Shown: in pieces, positions 29,119-41,005 of the stretch
Layout of the letters: each line of letters begins with the position of its first letter
How positions within the stretch are numbered: position 1 is the stretch's first letter
From: an uncultured Mycoplasmataceae bacterium
GTDB taxonomy: Bacteria; Bacillota_I; Bacilli_A; Mycoplasmatales; Mycoplasmoidaceae
Length of the DNA stretch: 47,101 bases
Assembly (NCBI GenBank): GCA_949288005.1
Contig: CASEIK010000023.1
Coordinates: 1 to 47,101, forward strand
Reading direction: 5' to 3'
The notes under the pieces: model-generated
The model's database searches: none
Told to the model about the DNA's origin: nothing
Seen by the model: only the letters and a program-made list of their open reading frames with translations
Translations under genes and position numbers: made by a program

Positions 29119-29934
29119 ATGTTAAAAAAATGATTAATAAATAAAGATAAATTTTTTTGAATCCCTATTTGTCTTGGTATATTCATCATCATTAATAATC
29201 TAATTTGAATCATCATAAATGGAGGAAGGTGGTTTGAACCTTTTCCTACAAATGGAACAAAACCTGATTACTATAATGATTTAAATAGAATTTTTGGTCC
29301 ATTCTACATGCTGTTTTATTTCACCATACAAACTAATATATTTCTAGCAATATCATTCATTTTACTTGCATGTTTTAAATCAACAAAATATCAGACACTT
29401 TTTGGTAGTTCGTGTTTTTTAATAACTATTACCTTTTTACTTTATTGAGCTGCAATAGCACCTTTTAGTGAAGATTATTTATGAAAATCAGTTTATTACC
29501 AATTCTATAATATCTTTGTTCATGTAGTTAATCCATTAATAGGATTTATCTATTTAATTTGTATTAGAAAAAAAATAACCATAAATAAAACAATTGTTGG
29601 TAAGGTTTTTCTATATATTCCTGCATTCATTATTATGAATGCTGTTTTATATGGATGCGGTGCAACAATTGACTCTACTACAAATCAAATAGATGGAGCA
29701 AGTATTTATTCATTTTTAGATTTACAACATGTTCTATTTATTAACTTAACCAAATTACCTGGTTTAGCGTGGGTAATAAACATTCTACTAATACTTGTTA
29801 GTCCGTTTATTGGTATAACTTTAAGTATTATTTGAATATGATGTTTAAGAATAGAAACAAAACATGATAGCTACTATTACAATTGAATTCATAAACTAAA
29901 AACTAATATAAACAAAAAAAGAGAGTATTTTTAA
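29119..29934 (+). CDS. Polytopic membrane protein, possible Pr6Pr/DUF1600-like family
   Basis: The 271-residue protein has about six or seven hydrophobic helices. A conserved-looking element, FVHVVNPLIGFIYL, with His and Asn-Pro in a membrane helix, resembles the 'H..nP' signature of the Pr6Pr (FAR-17a/AIG1-like) and mycoplasma DUF1600 membrane families. I assign that only tentatively. A W-F-E-P-F-P-T-N-G loop follows the first helix. It contains several TGA-coded tryptophans and one TGG. It begins 17 nt after smpB, without a clear Shine-Dalgarno sequence, and its stop overlaps by 4 bp the end of the convergent ABC-like gene. The substrate or reaction is unknown. Confidence 0.7.
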
Positions 29935-31448
29935 TTATTTTTTTGTTGCTTGTTAGCATTGATTTTGTCTAATCATTCTTGAGTTGAGTAATATTTAATA
30001 TTCTTATGATTTTTAATATAAATAATCTCATCACATAATACATGCATTTTCTTGATTTCTTTATTGATAATCATAACCTTGATATTATTTTCATTGATAT
30101 AATTTTTAATTTCATTAATTGTATCAATCAAAACAGTGTTTGAAATATGTTTTGTTGGATTAATGAAAATAATTTTTTTTGGTTTCAACAATAAGGCATA
30201 AACTAAATTAAGAACAATTAATTCACTAGGTTTTAGATTATAAATTTTTTTTGTAACAACAATTTGTAAGTTTAATAAATAAATTAAATTATTTAAAAGA
30301 TTTCTATCATAATTATGTTTAAAAATTTTTGTAACAATTAAAAAATTTTCCATAAAACTAAACTCTGGTATAAATGAATCAACATTACTTGCAATACACA
30401 CAATATTGTTTTTACTTCTTGAAATTCTATATATTCTTCTAGAAACAATTTGACTTGTAAAACTAGATTTAGATGTTATACCAATATTTTTATCATCAGA
30501 ATATTCAAGTATTTCAATCAGCTTTTTATTCTTTTTACTTTTTGAGAAAATATATGATATTGGATCAAATTGTTTCCTTTTAATCAAAAACAATAAAAGA
30601 GCAATAACTAAAAATAAAGAAATATAACTAAAAATAATTATATAAATTATTGATATATGATTAGCTGTGATAAATACTTGATTATCATATCCTAAAACAT
30701 CGCTAATATTAAAGAAATTTAATCCTGAAAAGGCAAATGAAAACAAACTGCCAGGATAGTACAATGGGAAAAAGAAAAACATCTTTTGATATACGCCATT
30801 ATTTGGAATCAAGGAATATGATGAAAAGAAAAATGGTGATAACAGAAAGAAAATAATGTATAGAAAACAAATAACTACCAATAAATTCTTCTTAACGAAA
30901 ATTCAACTTATTGGAATTGATAACAAAAAGCAAAAAACGAATGAAATAGGCAACACTGCAATAAAACTAGTTCAATTAATAGAATTGTCAAAATAGCTAG
31001 AATTATATGGTCTTGATTTAAAAATGTAATCAAAAAAACTATCACCATTTATGTTTTTAATAAACAAACTAACAATAGTGACTAAAAAAATAAAATATAA
31101 AAACATCAAGCAAAAGTATATAAAGAAAAAAGAAATTATTGAAATATAAAATTTTAGAAATTCCCGCTTTTTAAAATAAAAGATATTAATTATATGATTT
31201 CATTTAATAGTATCAATTGTTAATGGTAAAAAACAAAAAGGAATTGATAACAAAAAGAAAATAAAAGCATTAATCGTAAAAAACTTCAAATCATTAAAGT
31301 CAGAGTTTAGAAAAAAGAAGTTTATCGGCATAAATACTGAGAATACAAATAATGGTACAATGAATAGAAATAAATGCATTGTTTTTTGTAAAATCAAATA
31401 TTTTATTGATAACTTTATATATGATATATTTTCTTGATTGTAAAACAT
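29931..31448 (-). CDS. ABC-type membrane protein fused to degenerate ATPase domain
   Basis: The 505-residue protein has six or more hydrophobic helices in residues 1-290, in an ABC-2-like permease arrangement. A cytosolic domain follows (about 300-495). That domain resembles the second half of an ABC ATPase: NNIVCIASN and FSFMENFLIVTKIF (Q-loop and ENL region), a signature position NLKPSEL in place of LSGGQ, a Walker B-like KKIIFINPT with the acidic residues changed, and a final ...LCDEIIYIKNHKNI strand. No Walker A (GxxGxGKS/T) is present anywhere. ATP hydrolysis is therefore unlikely. Frame continuity through TGA codons was checked by reading the gap regions. A TATAAT ends six bases before the ATG. 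What it transports or regulates is unknown. Confidence 0.75.
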
Positions 31449-31454
31449 ATAATA

Positions 31455-31460
31455 ATTATA
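31455..31460 (-). promoter_or_regulatory. -10 box six bases before the ABC-like gene (minus strand)
   Basis: The complement of 31455-31460 reads TATAAT, and the ATG starts at 31448 with six bases between. It predicts a leaderless mRNA. Confidence 0.55.
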
Positions 31461-31481
31461 GAATATAACTTATAGAGATTT

Positions 31482-34454
31482 TTATTTATTATGTATAATT
31501 TTAAACAACTCTAAATAATCGACTGAACTAATAGTTGTATTAACAATGATATTTTTATTTTCTTTAAGTTTTAGTATATCTTCTTCAATACTATTACTAT
31601 AAATTAAATTATAAACTTCAACAACTTTTTCTTGTCCAATACGATGTACTCTATCAGTTGCTTGATTTTCGACGCTATCATTTCATCATGGATTTAGGTG
31701 TATAACAATATTTGATGATGTTAAATTTATACCAACTCCACCAGCTTTTAAACTAACAAGCAATACACATTTATCAATTTCATTAAAATCATTTATAATC
31801 ACATTTCTTTCTTTCTTATTATGTTCACCAGTAAACATCATGTTTGTAATCTCATGTTCATCTAATTGATTTTTAACAACATTCAAAGCTTTAACAAAAG
31901 AAGAAAAAATAACAATTTTCTTATTACCATTCTCTACTAGTTCCTTCACTAATTCAATTATTTTATTTGTTTTATTTCCTGTTTTTGTATTTTTGTAAAT
32001 AATTGTAGGATCACAGCAGAATTGTCGAAGTTTAGTAATTTTAGAGAGAATATTAATTTTTCTTTTAGATTCACTTTTTATACTTGTATTAAAATAAAGA
32101 TCAATATCATTCTTAATATCATTGAATATTTCATCATATAGTTTTTTTTCTTCATCAAACATATCAATTGTAATTAGGTTATTAATCTTGTTTTTAAGTT
32201 GTGGTAATTCTTGAGATTTTGTTCTTTGAAGTATGAATGGTTTAACAAGAAATGACAATTCTTCAAGATTATCATTTGTATTTAAAAATAATTGTTTATA
32301 AATACTTTCATTAGGTAAATAATTTGGTAAAATGAAATCAAACAACGACCATAAATCCATCACATTATTTTCTATAGGTGTTCCAGTTAAAATTAATCGT
32401 TCATCACTTTTAATTTTTTTAATGTTTTTACTTCAAATATTCTTATTGTTTTTAATATACTGTCCTTCATCTAGAATTATCAATGAAAAATTTTTATTCT
32501 TGTAATATTGGATATCTGTTATAAATTTATGATAATTAGCTAAATAAATATTACCATCTTCAATGCTATTAATTATATGTGTTCTTTTTTTGGCATCTCC
32601 ATCTATTTCAATAATAGTGGCACTATTATCAAATTTTGTAAACTCATTTTTTCAATTTTCAAGCAAAGAAAAAGGTGTGATTATTAAAATTGGTTTTTTA
32701 TTTCTTTTTCTCAAATCATTAATGTAAGCAATACTTTGAAAAGTTTTTCCAAGACCCATTTCATCAGCTAATAAACAACCACCACCAAATGTTAACATTT
32801 TCTTGATTCATTTAACTCCATCTAGTTGATATTTCTTTAAATTTTTAATAATAAAATCATCAATATTTAATTCCACTTTTTGATTATTAAATTTACTAAC
32901 AAATTCAAAAAAATCTTTTTCATTAAACTCTCTAGCAATATAGAATATTTTGGTTTTGTCTAATTTATCACTATTGATATTCATAATTGATAAATGTCTA
33001 TTAATGTTCTTAATATTTTCTTTGTCTAAATAAAAAGACTCTTTACTATCTTTAATGATATTTAAAAAGTCATTATGAACATTTAATATTTTTCTTATAT
33101 TATTTAATTTTATTTTTTTACCATCTACATCAAATGACAAATCAACATTATCATTTATCTTATCTATTTTAAATTTTAAATCAATCTTCTTATTGTTGTT
33201 AATCATTAAAATATTGTCATCATAGGTTATTTTTAACAGATTAGTTTTTTGATATTCAGCAATAATATTTAACATTTTTTGGAAATCAGATTCCTTAGAT
33301 AAAATACAAGTGTTTTTATCATTAAAATAATTTAACAATTTTGTTAATTTATACTTAAGAATCAAAGCTTTATATTCCTTGTTAGATATAGTGATTAAAA
33401 CTTTTGAATTAGAATCAATCGAAACTTTTAAATCAATAATCTCATTTTTCTGATTTTTAGATTCAAAAATAACATTAACAAAATTAAGACTTTTTAATTG
33501 ATCGATTTTTTTTCCAAGTTTTTTAATATCACTAAAATTTTGATTAACACAGTCTAAATTTTTCAAATGTTCATAATCAATAAAATCTAGTTTAATTAAA
33601 CAAACTTCATTCTTTTTTTTAACTAATAAATAGGTGTATTTATCACTATTTCAATAACTGATAATCTCAGTGTCTGACATTAAAACATAACCAATATTAG
33701 TTTGGATAATATTTATGTTTAATTTAAATGAAGAATTATCAACAATTTTATCTATTGAAAACTTTTCATTTTTGCTAACAATTTTAAACAAATTTATTAT
33801 ATTTTTTGATTTTAATAAATTTAATAATTTATCAATTTCATCATCAAAAATAAATGATTTGTTCTTGTTATTCATTAAATTTTCAAAAACATCATAAATA
33901 AAATTAGCTGTGTTTAATAGATCATTAATACTTTTATTGTTATTAATTTTTTTAATAAATTCAATGAAATCGATTAATTGTTGTTTAGAAATAAATTTAT
34001 ATTTATCATTAACTTCTATTGTTAGGTTATTATTGTTTATTAATATATCAAAATAATTAGTTATATTATCACTATTATTAAAAGTTCTTATCAAAGCGCC
34101 AAGGTTTTTTTCATTAATTAAAGTATGAAATTTTTCTATATTAACACCATTAAATACATCAAATGAATCATTAGCAAAAGTATTTAACTTTAGAATAGAT
34201 GCAACAATATGCTTACAAACAATAGATTTTGAACCAACATAACATTCACAGAAAACAGAAGTTAGCTTATCATTAAAAATTTCAAAATGGTTCTTATAAT
34301 TATTACAAATTGCATTAACAACTATCTCACCACCAAATGACTCAAATTCAATTGAACTAACCTTCTTTAAATTAAAATATTCATTACCTATTTCAAATGT
34401 TTTTTTGTTAACGTCGCTTAATAATTTATCAATTGCAAAATTAATTTTTTTCAT
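31482..34454 (-). CDS. SNF2-family helicase with N-terminal SWIM zinc finger
   Basis: This is a 990-residue DNA-dependent ATPase. A SWIM motif sits near the N-terminus (Cys69, Cys71, Cys80, His82; FCECYVGSKSIVCKHIV). A long lysine/asparagine-rich middle follows, then the SNF2 core: LLADEMGLGKT (motif I, about residue 560), ILDEGQ (motif II), LTGTPIEN (III), SLKAGGVGINLT (V) and DRVHRIGQ (VI). Such proteins remodel protein-DNA or nucleic-acid complexes; RapA-like roles at RNA polymerase are possible but unproven. DEGQ replaces the commoner DEAH, as in many bacterial SNF2 proteins. It is on the strand opposite tRNA-Arg and the opp operon, and 33 bp upstream of the ABC-like gene. It is intact and full length. 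Confidence 0.93.
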
Positions 34455-34471
34455 AATATAATTTACATAAT

Positions 34472-34548
34472 GCGTCTATAGCTCAGTTGGATAGAGCACA
34501 CGCCTCCTAAGCGTGTTGTCGGAGGTTCGACTCCTCTTAGGCGCGCCA
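34472..34548 (+). tRNA. trnR: tRNA-Arg (anticodon CCU)
   Basis: A complete cloverleaf is visible: acceptor GCGTCTA/TAGGCGC, D-loop AGCTCAGTTGGATAGAGC, anticodon stem CACGC/GCGTG with loop CTCCTAA (anticodon CCT), T-arm GGAGGTTCGACTCCTC, and encoded GCCA. It reads AGG codons. A hairpin terminator follows 9 nt later. It lies 17 nt from the start of the divergent SNF2 gene. Confidence 0.97.
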
Positions 34549-34557
34549 TTAAGATGT

Positions 34558-34581
34558 AAACCCTTTTTAAAGGGTTTTTTT
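34558..34581 (+). terminator. Terminator of tRNA-Arg
   Basis: AAACCCTTT (34558-34566) pairs with AAAGGGTTT (34569-34577), giving a tight hairpin in an A/T-symmetric context, then a T-run. Confidence 0.8.
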
Positions 34582-34673
34582 ATTCTATGGCTAAAAGTCT
34601 ATTAATATATTCTATCAAATTTTTCTAAAATGTGTTTTTATAAAATTCCATAAATTCATATAATTAATATTTA

Positions 34674-34701
34674 TTGATTTTTTATAGTTTTAATATATAA
34701 T
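34674..34701 (+). promoter_or_regulatory. opp operon promoter
   Basis: TTGATT (34674-34679) and TATAAT (34696-34701) are separated by 16 bp. Transcription would start near 34708, giving a leader of about 125 nt before oppA. Confidence 0.6.
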
Positions 34702-34722
34702 CTATGTTATAACTATAGATAT

Positions 34723-34740
34723 TTATTGTATATACAATAA
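34723..34740. promoter_or_regulatory. 18-bp perfect palindrome in the opp leader
   Basis: ttattgtatatacaataa is a perfect palindrome located 15 bp after the predicted transcription start. As DNA it looks like an operator; as RNA it forms a 7-bp hairpin next to the proposed antiterminator strand. Confidence 0.5.
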
Positions 34741-34818
34741 AGAGTTAGATAATATAGTGAATTATTAATGGTAATTTTTTAGTAATTGATCTACTCTCAA
34801 AAAGTAGATTTTTTTTTA
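34741..34818 (+). promoter_or_regulatory. Candidate transcription attenuator ahead of oppA
   Basis: A terminator hairpin (ATCTACT 34789-34795 with AGTAGAT 34803-34809, then nine T) lies only 16 bp before the oppA start. An upstream strand, AGAGTTAGAT (34741-34750), can pair with ATCTACTCT (34789-34797) with a one-base bulge, which would prevent the terminator. Between them is a tiny ORF, ATG to TAG, of four codons (34768-34782). No known riboswitch is recognised. Confidence 0.5.
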
Positions 34819-34833
34819 AAAAAGGAGTATTTT

Positions 34834-37497
34834 TTGAATTGAATTAAGAAACATTGAAAAATATTAATATCATTAGTTGTTGGTAGTGTGATTATAGCAA
34901 CATCATTTACTGTTTTGTTTTGACCACAAGAACAAAAAGCAAGTGATGTTTATATCTTAAAATTTAATGGAAATGATGCAATTAGTAAAGACAAAAATGA
35001 AATTGTAACTAAATTAATAAACTCAACTAGAAAAGCACTTGATGAATATAGCAAATATCATGAAAGAAAATACAATGAAGAATTTAATGGTTTGCAATTT
35101 CAATACACAAATTTAAAAAGTGTTCAGAGTGATGGTGAAAAAAATTTTTATATTGCTTTAAATCAAGCACTTAAATCCATAGATAATCGTCTAGGAATAA
35201 ACAATATACTAAGAACTCCAGAAAGTGTTAATGAGGGGTTTTATAATAGGAACACTGAATTATTAAGTTTTTATTGATCTCCTGATTATAATGGCGTAGG
35301 TACATGGATTAAGTACATGATTACTGATTCTTTTAGTATGGCAAATTTTTGACCTGCAATTTATCAAGTTATGGAAGCAAATTCTCAACCATGAGCTTCA
35401 TCTCTTAAAAATGAACTAATTAAATATACATTTGATGGGAAGCAATCAATATACTTAAATCATGATGCTTTATTATCGTGAGTTAATTCTGCATCTAATA
35501 CAAGTAGAATGAGTGTTTCTGATACATATGTTGTGATTGCTAATGTTATTGGTAAATGAATTAAGGAGAACTCAAAAATAACTATTGAAAAAAATATTGA
35601 ACATGATGATGTAACAAACACTGATATTAATAATTTGGTAGGTTATAAAGATGTAGGATTAGGTATACAATTTGTAAATTTTATTGCTTCTAATCCTTCA
35701 TCTATACCTTTTGTAGAGGATGGTCCATGAACAAAAACTCCATGACTTGTTAGAGATGGTTTTTATAATCAAATAAACCCAAATGCTGAAACAACATATC
35801 GTGATTGATTTTATGAAAAAAGTGTGACCAATAATTCTAAAATTAGAATTTGAAACGCTAATTCTCCTTTTCTTGTTAATAAGACACCATTGAATCCTGC
35901 ATTTTCAAATGCACCAAGTGCAAGTTTTTTTAAATCATGTTGAACTGGATTAACATCGTGAACCACTATTGGAGATAATAATAGTAACCAACTAAAATAT
36001 AGAGGTTGTCATTTAGTTTCGACTGGTACAACCAACACAATAGATGATCTTGTGAACCAAATTAATAATTCTAATGAAGTTTCATTTAAAATTAGACCAA
36101 TTCCATGAGTTGATACTAATGGTAATCCTGCTATGGATAGAAATGGTAATATTCAATATTTATCACCACAAGATTTTACAGCCAGTATTAAAGCATATTT
36201 AAGATCTATTGAATGTGGTTTAAATTCAAATGACTATTTTTTTAATTTAATTGGTATAGATGTTGATAAAACATTAAATGATCCAAATAATAATCTAAGA
36301 AACACTAGTGCTACTGATCAAAAGGTATTTAAATTATATTTTTCAAACAGAACATTATCTGCCACTGATTGTTTAGATATTTTACAAAAGCAGTATTTTA
36401 ATGCTATTCCAGCATTTAAGCAAACTGTTAAAAATATTATTGATGATGGATTATGAAAAAAGTATGCTGTTTTATCTAGTAATGGGTTATTAAATACAAC
36501 AGAAACAAACTTAAATATGTTTTATGGATGTGGTGATTGAAGAAAAACATGAAATGACTTAGTTTTCACTGGTGAATACTATATAAGTAATATCACTGAG
36601 CAAAACATTGCTTTTAAACTTAATGAAAAATATTTTGATTCATTTGAAAATGAAGTAAACTCAGGTGACCAAAAGATTAAGGAAGATTATATTTCATTTA
36701 ACACAAATTACAAAACTAAAAAAGGTGATTATATTGGTAAGTTTAATATTGTTGATATGAAATATGCTGGTAGTTATAATGAAAACATTTTATTTGAACA
36801 ATTTAAATCTAATGAATTAGATGTTTCTCCAATACAATCTGCAAATATTGTGCAAGTATCTAATAGTTTCCCAAATGATATGTATTATGTTAGCACTTCC
36901 AAACTTAATAAATCAGATATCACTAGTTATAATCTACAAATTTACGAAAAAGATAATAATGGATTTATTATTGATGATAATACTGGTAAAGGTATGTGTG
37001 ATGCTAATATGCAACCAACATATTCTATTGATAAATATGGAAATTTTGATTTTCATGGTAAAACACCTAAATTAAAATCAAAAGTTTCAAAAGAATATGC
37101 TGATTTAATAGTTAAAGATTACTTTACACCAATTGAGGAAGGTGGAATAAGTCAGTTGTTAAGAACAACAATAAACAATTGTATAAATTGAGTATCTCTA
37201 CAAACATTAGTATTTCCTGGAATCACAAAATCAATTCAGTATTCTTTTATGCCTTTTGGTGTTTATGAATTTGATTATAAATTCATTGATTCTAGTCTAA
37301 ACAAACCATCAACTACACCACCTCCATTTAATAATACAAATTTAGATTCTTTTACTAAATATTGATATTTTTCATCAAGTAAGAAATATATGTCAGAAGA
37401 ACAACTAAATAATTTTAATAAAAATAATTTTATGTTAAGAAAAAGTGGTTCAATTATTTGAACTTATGATGAATTGCTTCATGCAATGATTCATTAA
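34834..37497 (+). CDS. oppA: Oligopeptide ABC transporter substrate-binding protein OppA
   Basis: This surface-exposed peptide receptor of the Opp importer is 887 residues, large like other mycoplasma OppA/P100 proteins. A basic N-terminus and a single hydrophobic helix (LISLVVGSVIIATSFTVLFW, about residues 11-30) form a signal or anchor. I see no lipobox cysteine there. The extracellular body is rich in aromatic residues and uses many TGA tryptophans, which is why it appears fragmented. The start is TTG at 34834, chosen because AAAGGAG lies seven bases upstream and the signal segment begins right after it. Assignment rests on size, anchor and position before oppB-oppC-oppD-oppF; the sequence itself is highly diverged. 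The leader contains a potential attenuator. Confidence 0.85.
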
Positions 37498-37512
37498 AAG
37501 AAGGGAGGTAAA

Positions 37513-39783
37513 GTGTTTAGATATTTTATTAAAAGATTATGTTTCTCAATATTAGCTTTGATTATACTATTGCTTTTAGTATTTTTTTTAATGCAAGCCA
37601 TCCCTGGTTACCCAATTCCAAAAGCTAACAATGAAACAGATGCACAATATATGGCAAGACTTGAAGCTGCCGGACTTTTAGAAAATGTATTTGTCCAACT
37701 TGGCAATTTTTTGCAGCGGTTGTTTACAAAGGGTGAATTTGGTCAAATTTATACTGAATCTATTACTGTAATAGACAAGATGTTGTTCCCAATTAAATAT
37801 ACTTTATTAATTGCCGGTCCTGCTTTCATCATTTCTTCTGTACTTGGTATTGTACTAGGTATAGTTTCTGCATATTATCGAGGTCGATGACCTGATATAT
37901 TGATAAATGGTATTAGTGTGCTTTTTATATCTATTCCATCATTTGTATTTGCACTATATTTGATACAACTCGCCGGTTTGATAGGATTGCCAACACAGTT
38001 TATTGATCCTGAAACAGGAGCAAGTTTTGATAGAGTGTTTTTATCAATGATAACACCTATCTTATCAATGGTCTTTGCATCTGTATCTGTTGTGACATAC
38101 TATACAAGAAATGAATTAGTTGATATTTTTAAACAAGATTATATTCGTGTTGCATTGGCAAAAGGTTATAAATTTAGGCAAGTAATTTTTAAATATGCAT
38201 TGCGTAATGCAATGATTCCAATTATTAGTTGTTTATTACCATCATTTTTAACTATATTAGGTGGATCAATTATTATTGAGAAATTTTTTAATGTACCAGG
38301 AACAGCTTCAATTTTAATTAACAGTGTAAATAGTAAAGAATTGTATTTGGTTATTTTTTCTGCTGTTTTTTATGGTGCAATATACTTTCTATTACAAATA
38401 ATTGTTGATATGCTTTATACAGTTATTGATCCAAGAATTGTACTAAATGAAAAGAAATCCAATAGTTTGTACATGCAAGCTAAATCTTGATTAATTAGAA
38501 AAAGAAAAATGAATCTTGTAGTTGATGAAAATAAAAATTTTAAGTATTTTTCTAGAAAAACTCAACCAGAAGAAGAAGTAGTAGAAGAAAATACATTCCT
38601 ATCTTCACTTGATTTATCTAATGAATCTTTTAATTATGATGAAGAACTAGAAATAATTTCTGAAGATGTAAATATTGAACATTATGATCAATCATTATTC
38701 CAAAAACAAGATTTAAGTGATATTAATTGTGAACAAATTGCTGGAAAACCAACTAAATATATAACTGATGTTATTAAAAGATTCTTCAAATCTAAAGCAT
38801 CTACTTTCTTTCTTATTGTAATTTCTTTAATTGTAGCTATATCAATAATAATCTCTCTAGCAAATATTAACAATATAAATAATCCTATTTCAACATTAGT
38901 ACCAACATCAATACTTTCTTATCTGCCACCAAGAATTCCTTGACTTGGTATTAGTGGTGTTACTGACATGGTGATTGATGGTAATACATTCTCACAATTA
39001 TTACAATACCAGGATTTAGGAATATGACAAAGTTATGAACAAATAGGTTCTCAATACATACTTAAAGGATTTAATCCATATGTTATACCTGGACTTGAAA
39101 ATGTGACTACAATGATGGGTACAGATGGTTTAGGTCGTGATTGATGAACCATGCTTTGATACTCAACAATCCAATCATTAATTTTTGCGTTATTGGTATC
39201 GATACCATCAATTGTTATTGGAACAATTTATGGAGGTATTGCTGGTTCAAAGGCGGGTACCATGACAGATACAATCTTAATGAGAATCGTGGAAATTCTT
39301 TCTGGTGTTCCTTTAATTTTGTGAATAATGATTCTTGGATTGATTATTTCTGGCGGGACAATTAGTTTACCAACATTAGGTATATCATTAATCTTAGTAA
39401 ATTGAATGTGGCCTGCAGTAACTGCAAGAACATATATTTTAAAATATAAAGATGCTGAATTTGTTCAGGCAGCAAGAACACTAGGCGCTAGTCAAACTAG
39501 AATTTTATTTAGTCATATGTTACCTAATATTTCTGGTAGACTTTTTGTTAGACTAGTTAACATGATCCCAAGAATTATCTTCTTCGAGGCATCATTAGTT
39601 TTCTTAGGATTAAAATCAAGTAATGAGATTAGTTTAGGGACTATGATTGAAACTGCTAGATTAAATCCTTATCCTCATCTATTGTTAGGCCCTACAATAA
39701 TGATTGTATTAATAACATTATCCGCCCAAATTATCTCAAATAATCTAAACGATTCTTTGGACCCAAAGATATCAGGAGATTAA
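37513..39783 (+). CDS. oppBC: Oligopeptide ABC permease: OppB and OppC fused in one reading frame
   Basis: A 756-residue ORF carries both permeases. Residues 1-325 are OppB: an N-terminal helix, the docking loop DYIRVALAKGYKFRQVIFKYALRNAMIP and the end TVIDPRIVLNE. The codon after AKS is TGA at 38488-38490, which is Trp in this code. No TAA or TAG follows before the OppC part. ATG 38509 (Met333) is in the same frame and begins an acidic region of about 95 residues, then the OppC helices and docking loop EFVQAARTLGASQTRILFSHMLPN. GTG at 37513 follows GGGAGGT. Only a weak purine stretch precedes ATG 38509. Either a natural fusion is made or an internal start also gives OppC. Four bases of overlap-free spacing connect it to oppD. 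Confidence 0.88.
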
Positions 39784-39784
39784 T

Positions 39785-41005
39785 ATGAGTTTATTTTCTA
39801 AAACATTAACAAAACAAAATTATCATACTGATGAATCTAAATTATTGAAAAATGATCAAATTTTAAACATCAAAAATTTAAATGTTATGTTTAAAAACAA
39901 AATGGGATATGTTCAAGCAGTTCGGGGTGTTGATATAACTCTAAGAAAAGGTGAAATTATTGGATTAGTTGGTGAGTCAGGAAGTGGTAAATCAGTTAGT
40001 GTTAAATCAATTATGGGTTTTAATGAAGGTTCAAAAACTATGGCAGATTTAATTAATCTTTCAAATATTGATATATTATCAATTCGCAAAAATCAATGAC
40101 CTTATATTAGAGGAACTAAAGTAGGTTATATCCCACAAGATCCATTAATGGCACTAGATCCTACAAAAAAAATAAAAAATCAAATACTTGACGCAATAAA
40201 AATTACTCAATTGAGAAAACTAGATAAATCTATTAATGATATTAAGAATAGTGATATAGTTAATAAAAAATCCGCCATTTCAGATGCCAAAAACAGTTAT
40301 CGTGAAAGTATCAAAAAAGAAAACATGCATAAAAGGATGATCGATGTATTAAATTTTATTGGTATCAATAATCCAGAAGAAGCAATTAAATCATATCCTC
40401 ACGAGTTTTCTGGTGGTATGCGTCAAAGAATTGTTATTGCTATGACTATTATTGGTGAACCAGATGTTATTATAGCAGATGAACCAACTACTGCACTTGA
40501 TGTTACTATTCAAGCAAAAGTGATTGATTTAATTAAAAAACTAAGAGATAAGTTACAAATTTCCATTATATTTATTAGCCACAACATCGCACTAGTAGCT
40601 AATCTATGTGATTATATTTATGTTATGTATGCTGGTAAAATAATTGAAAAAGGTACAACCGATGATATATTCACACAACCATGCCATCCATATACATGAG
40701 CTTTAATTGGTTCAATACCTGAGAATATAAGTAATGAAGGTTTATCAACTATAACAGGTACTCCTCCAAATATGATTTCACCACCAAAAGGAGATGCTTT
40801 TGCTTCTAGAAATAAATATGCATTAAAAATTGATTTTGAAAAGGAGCCGCCTCTATTTAAAATATCAAACTCTCATTTTGCTGCAACTTGATTATTACAT
40901 CCTCAAGCTCCAAAAATTAAAATACCAAAAGAAGTGCTAGCAAAAATAAAAGTTGCTAGAAAATCTATTAATCTTAAGAAAGGAGGAAATTCAAATGGAA
41001 TATAA
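39785..41005 (+). CDS. oppD: Oligopeptide ABC transporter ATPase OppD
   Basis: This is the first of two ATPases powering peptide import, 406 residues. Walker A is GESGSGKS, Q-loop PQDPLMALDP, signature EFSGGMRQR, Walker B IIADEPTTALD and switch ISHN. The C-terminal oligopeptide-ATPase extension is present (HPYTWALIGSIP and TGTPPNM) but lacks an obvious Cys cluster. Compared with other OppD proteins it has a short extra charged stretch of about 35 residues after the Q-loop (KLDKSINDIKNSDIVNKK region). It starts one base after the oppBC stop. Its 3' end overlaps the oppF start by 11 bp, with AAAGGAGGAAA in the overlap as the oppF ribosome binding site. Confidence 0.95.

Noticed and set aside
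34472-34581. tRNA-Arg as integration site of a mobile element
   Set aside because: No integrase, no direct repeat of the tRNA 3' end, and normal housekeeping genes on both sides in this window.
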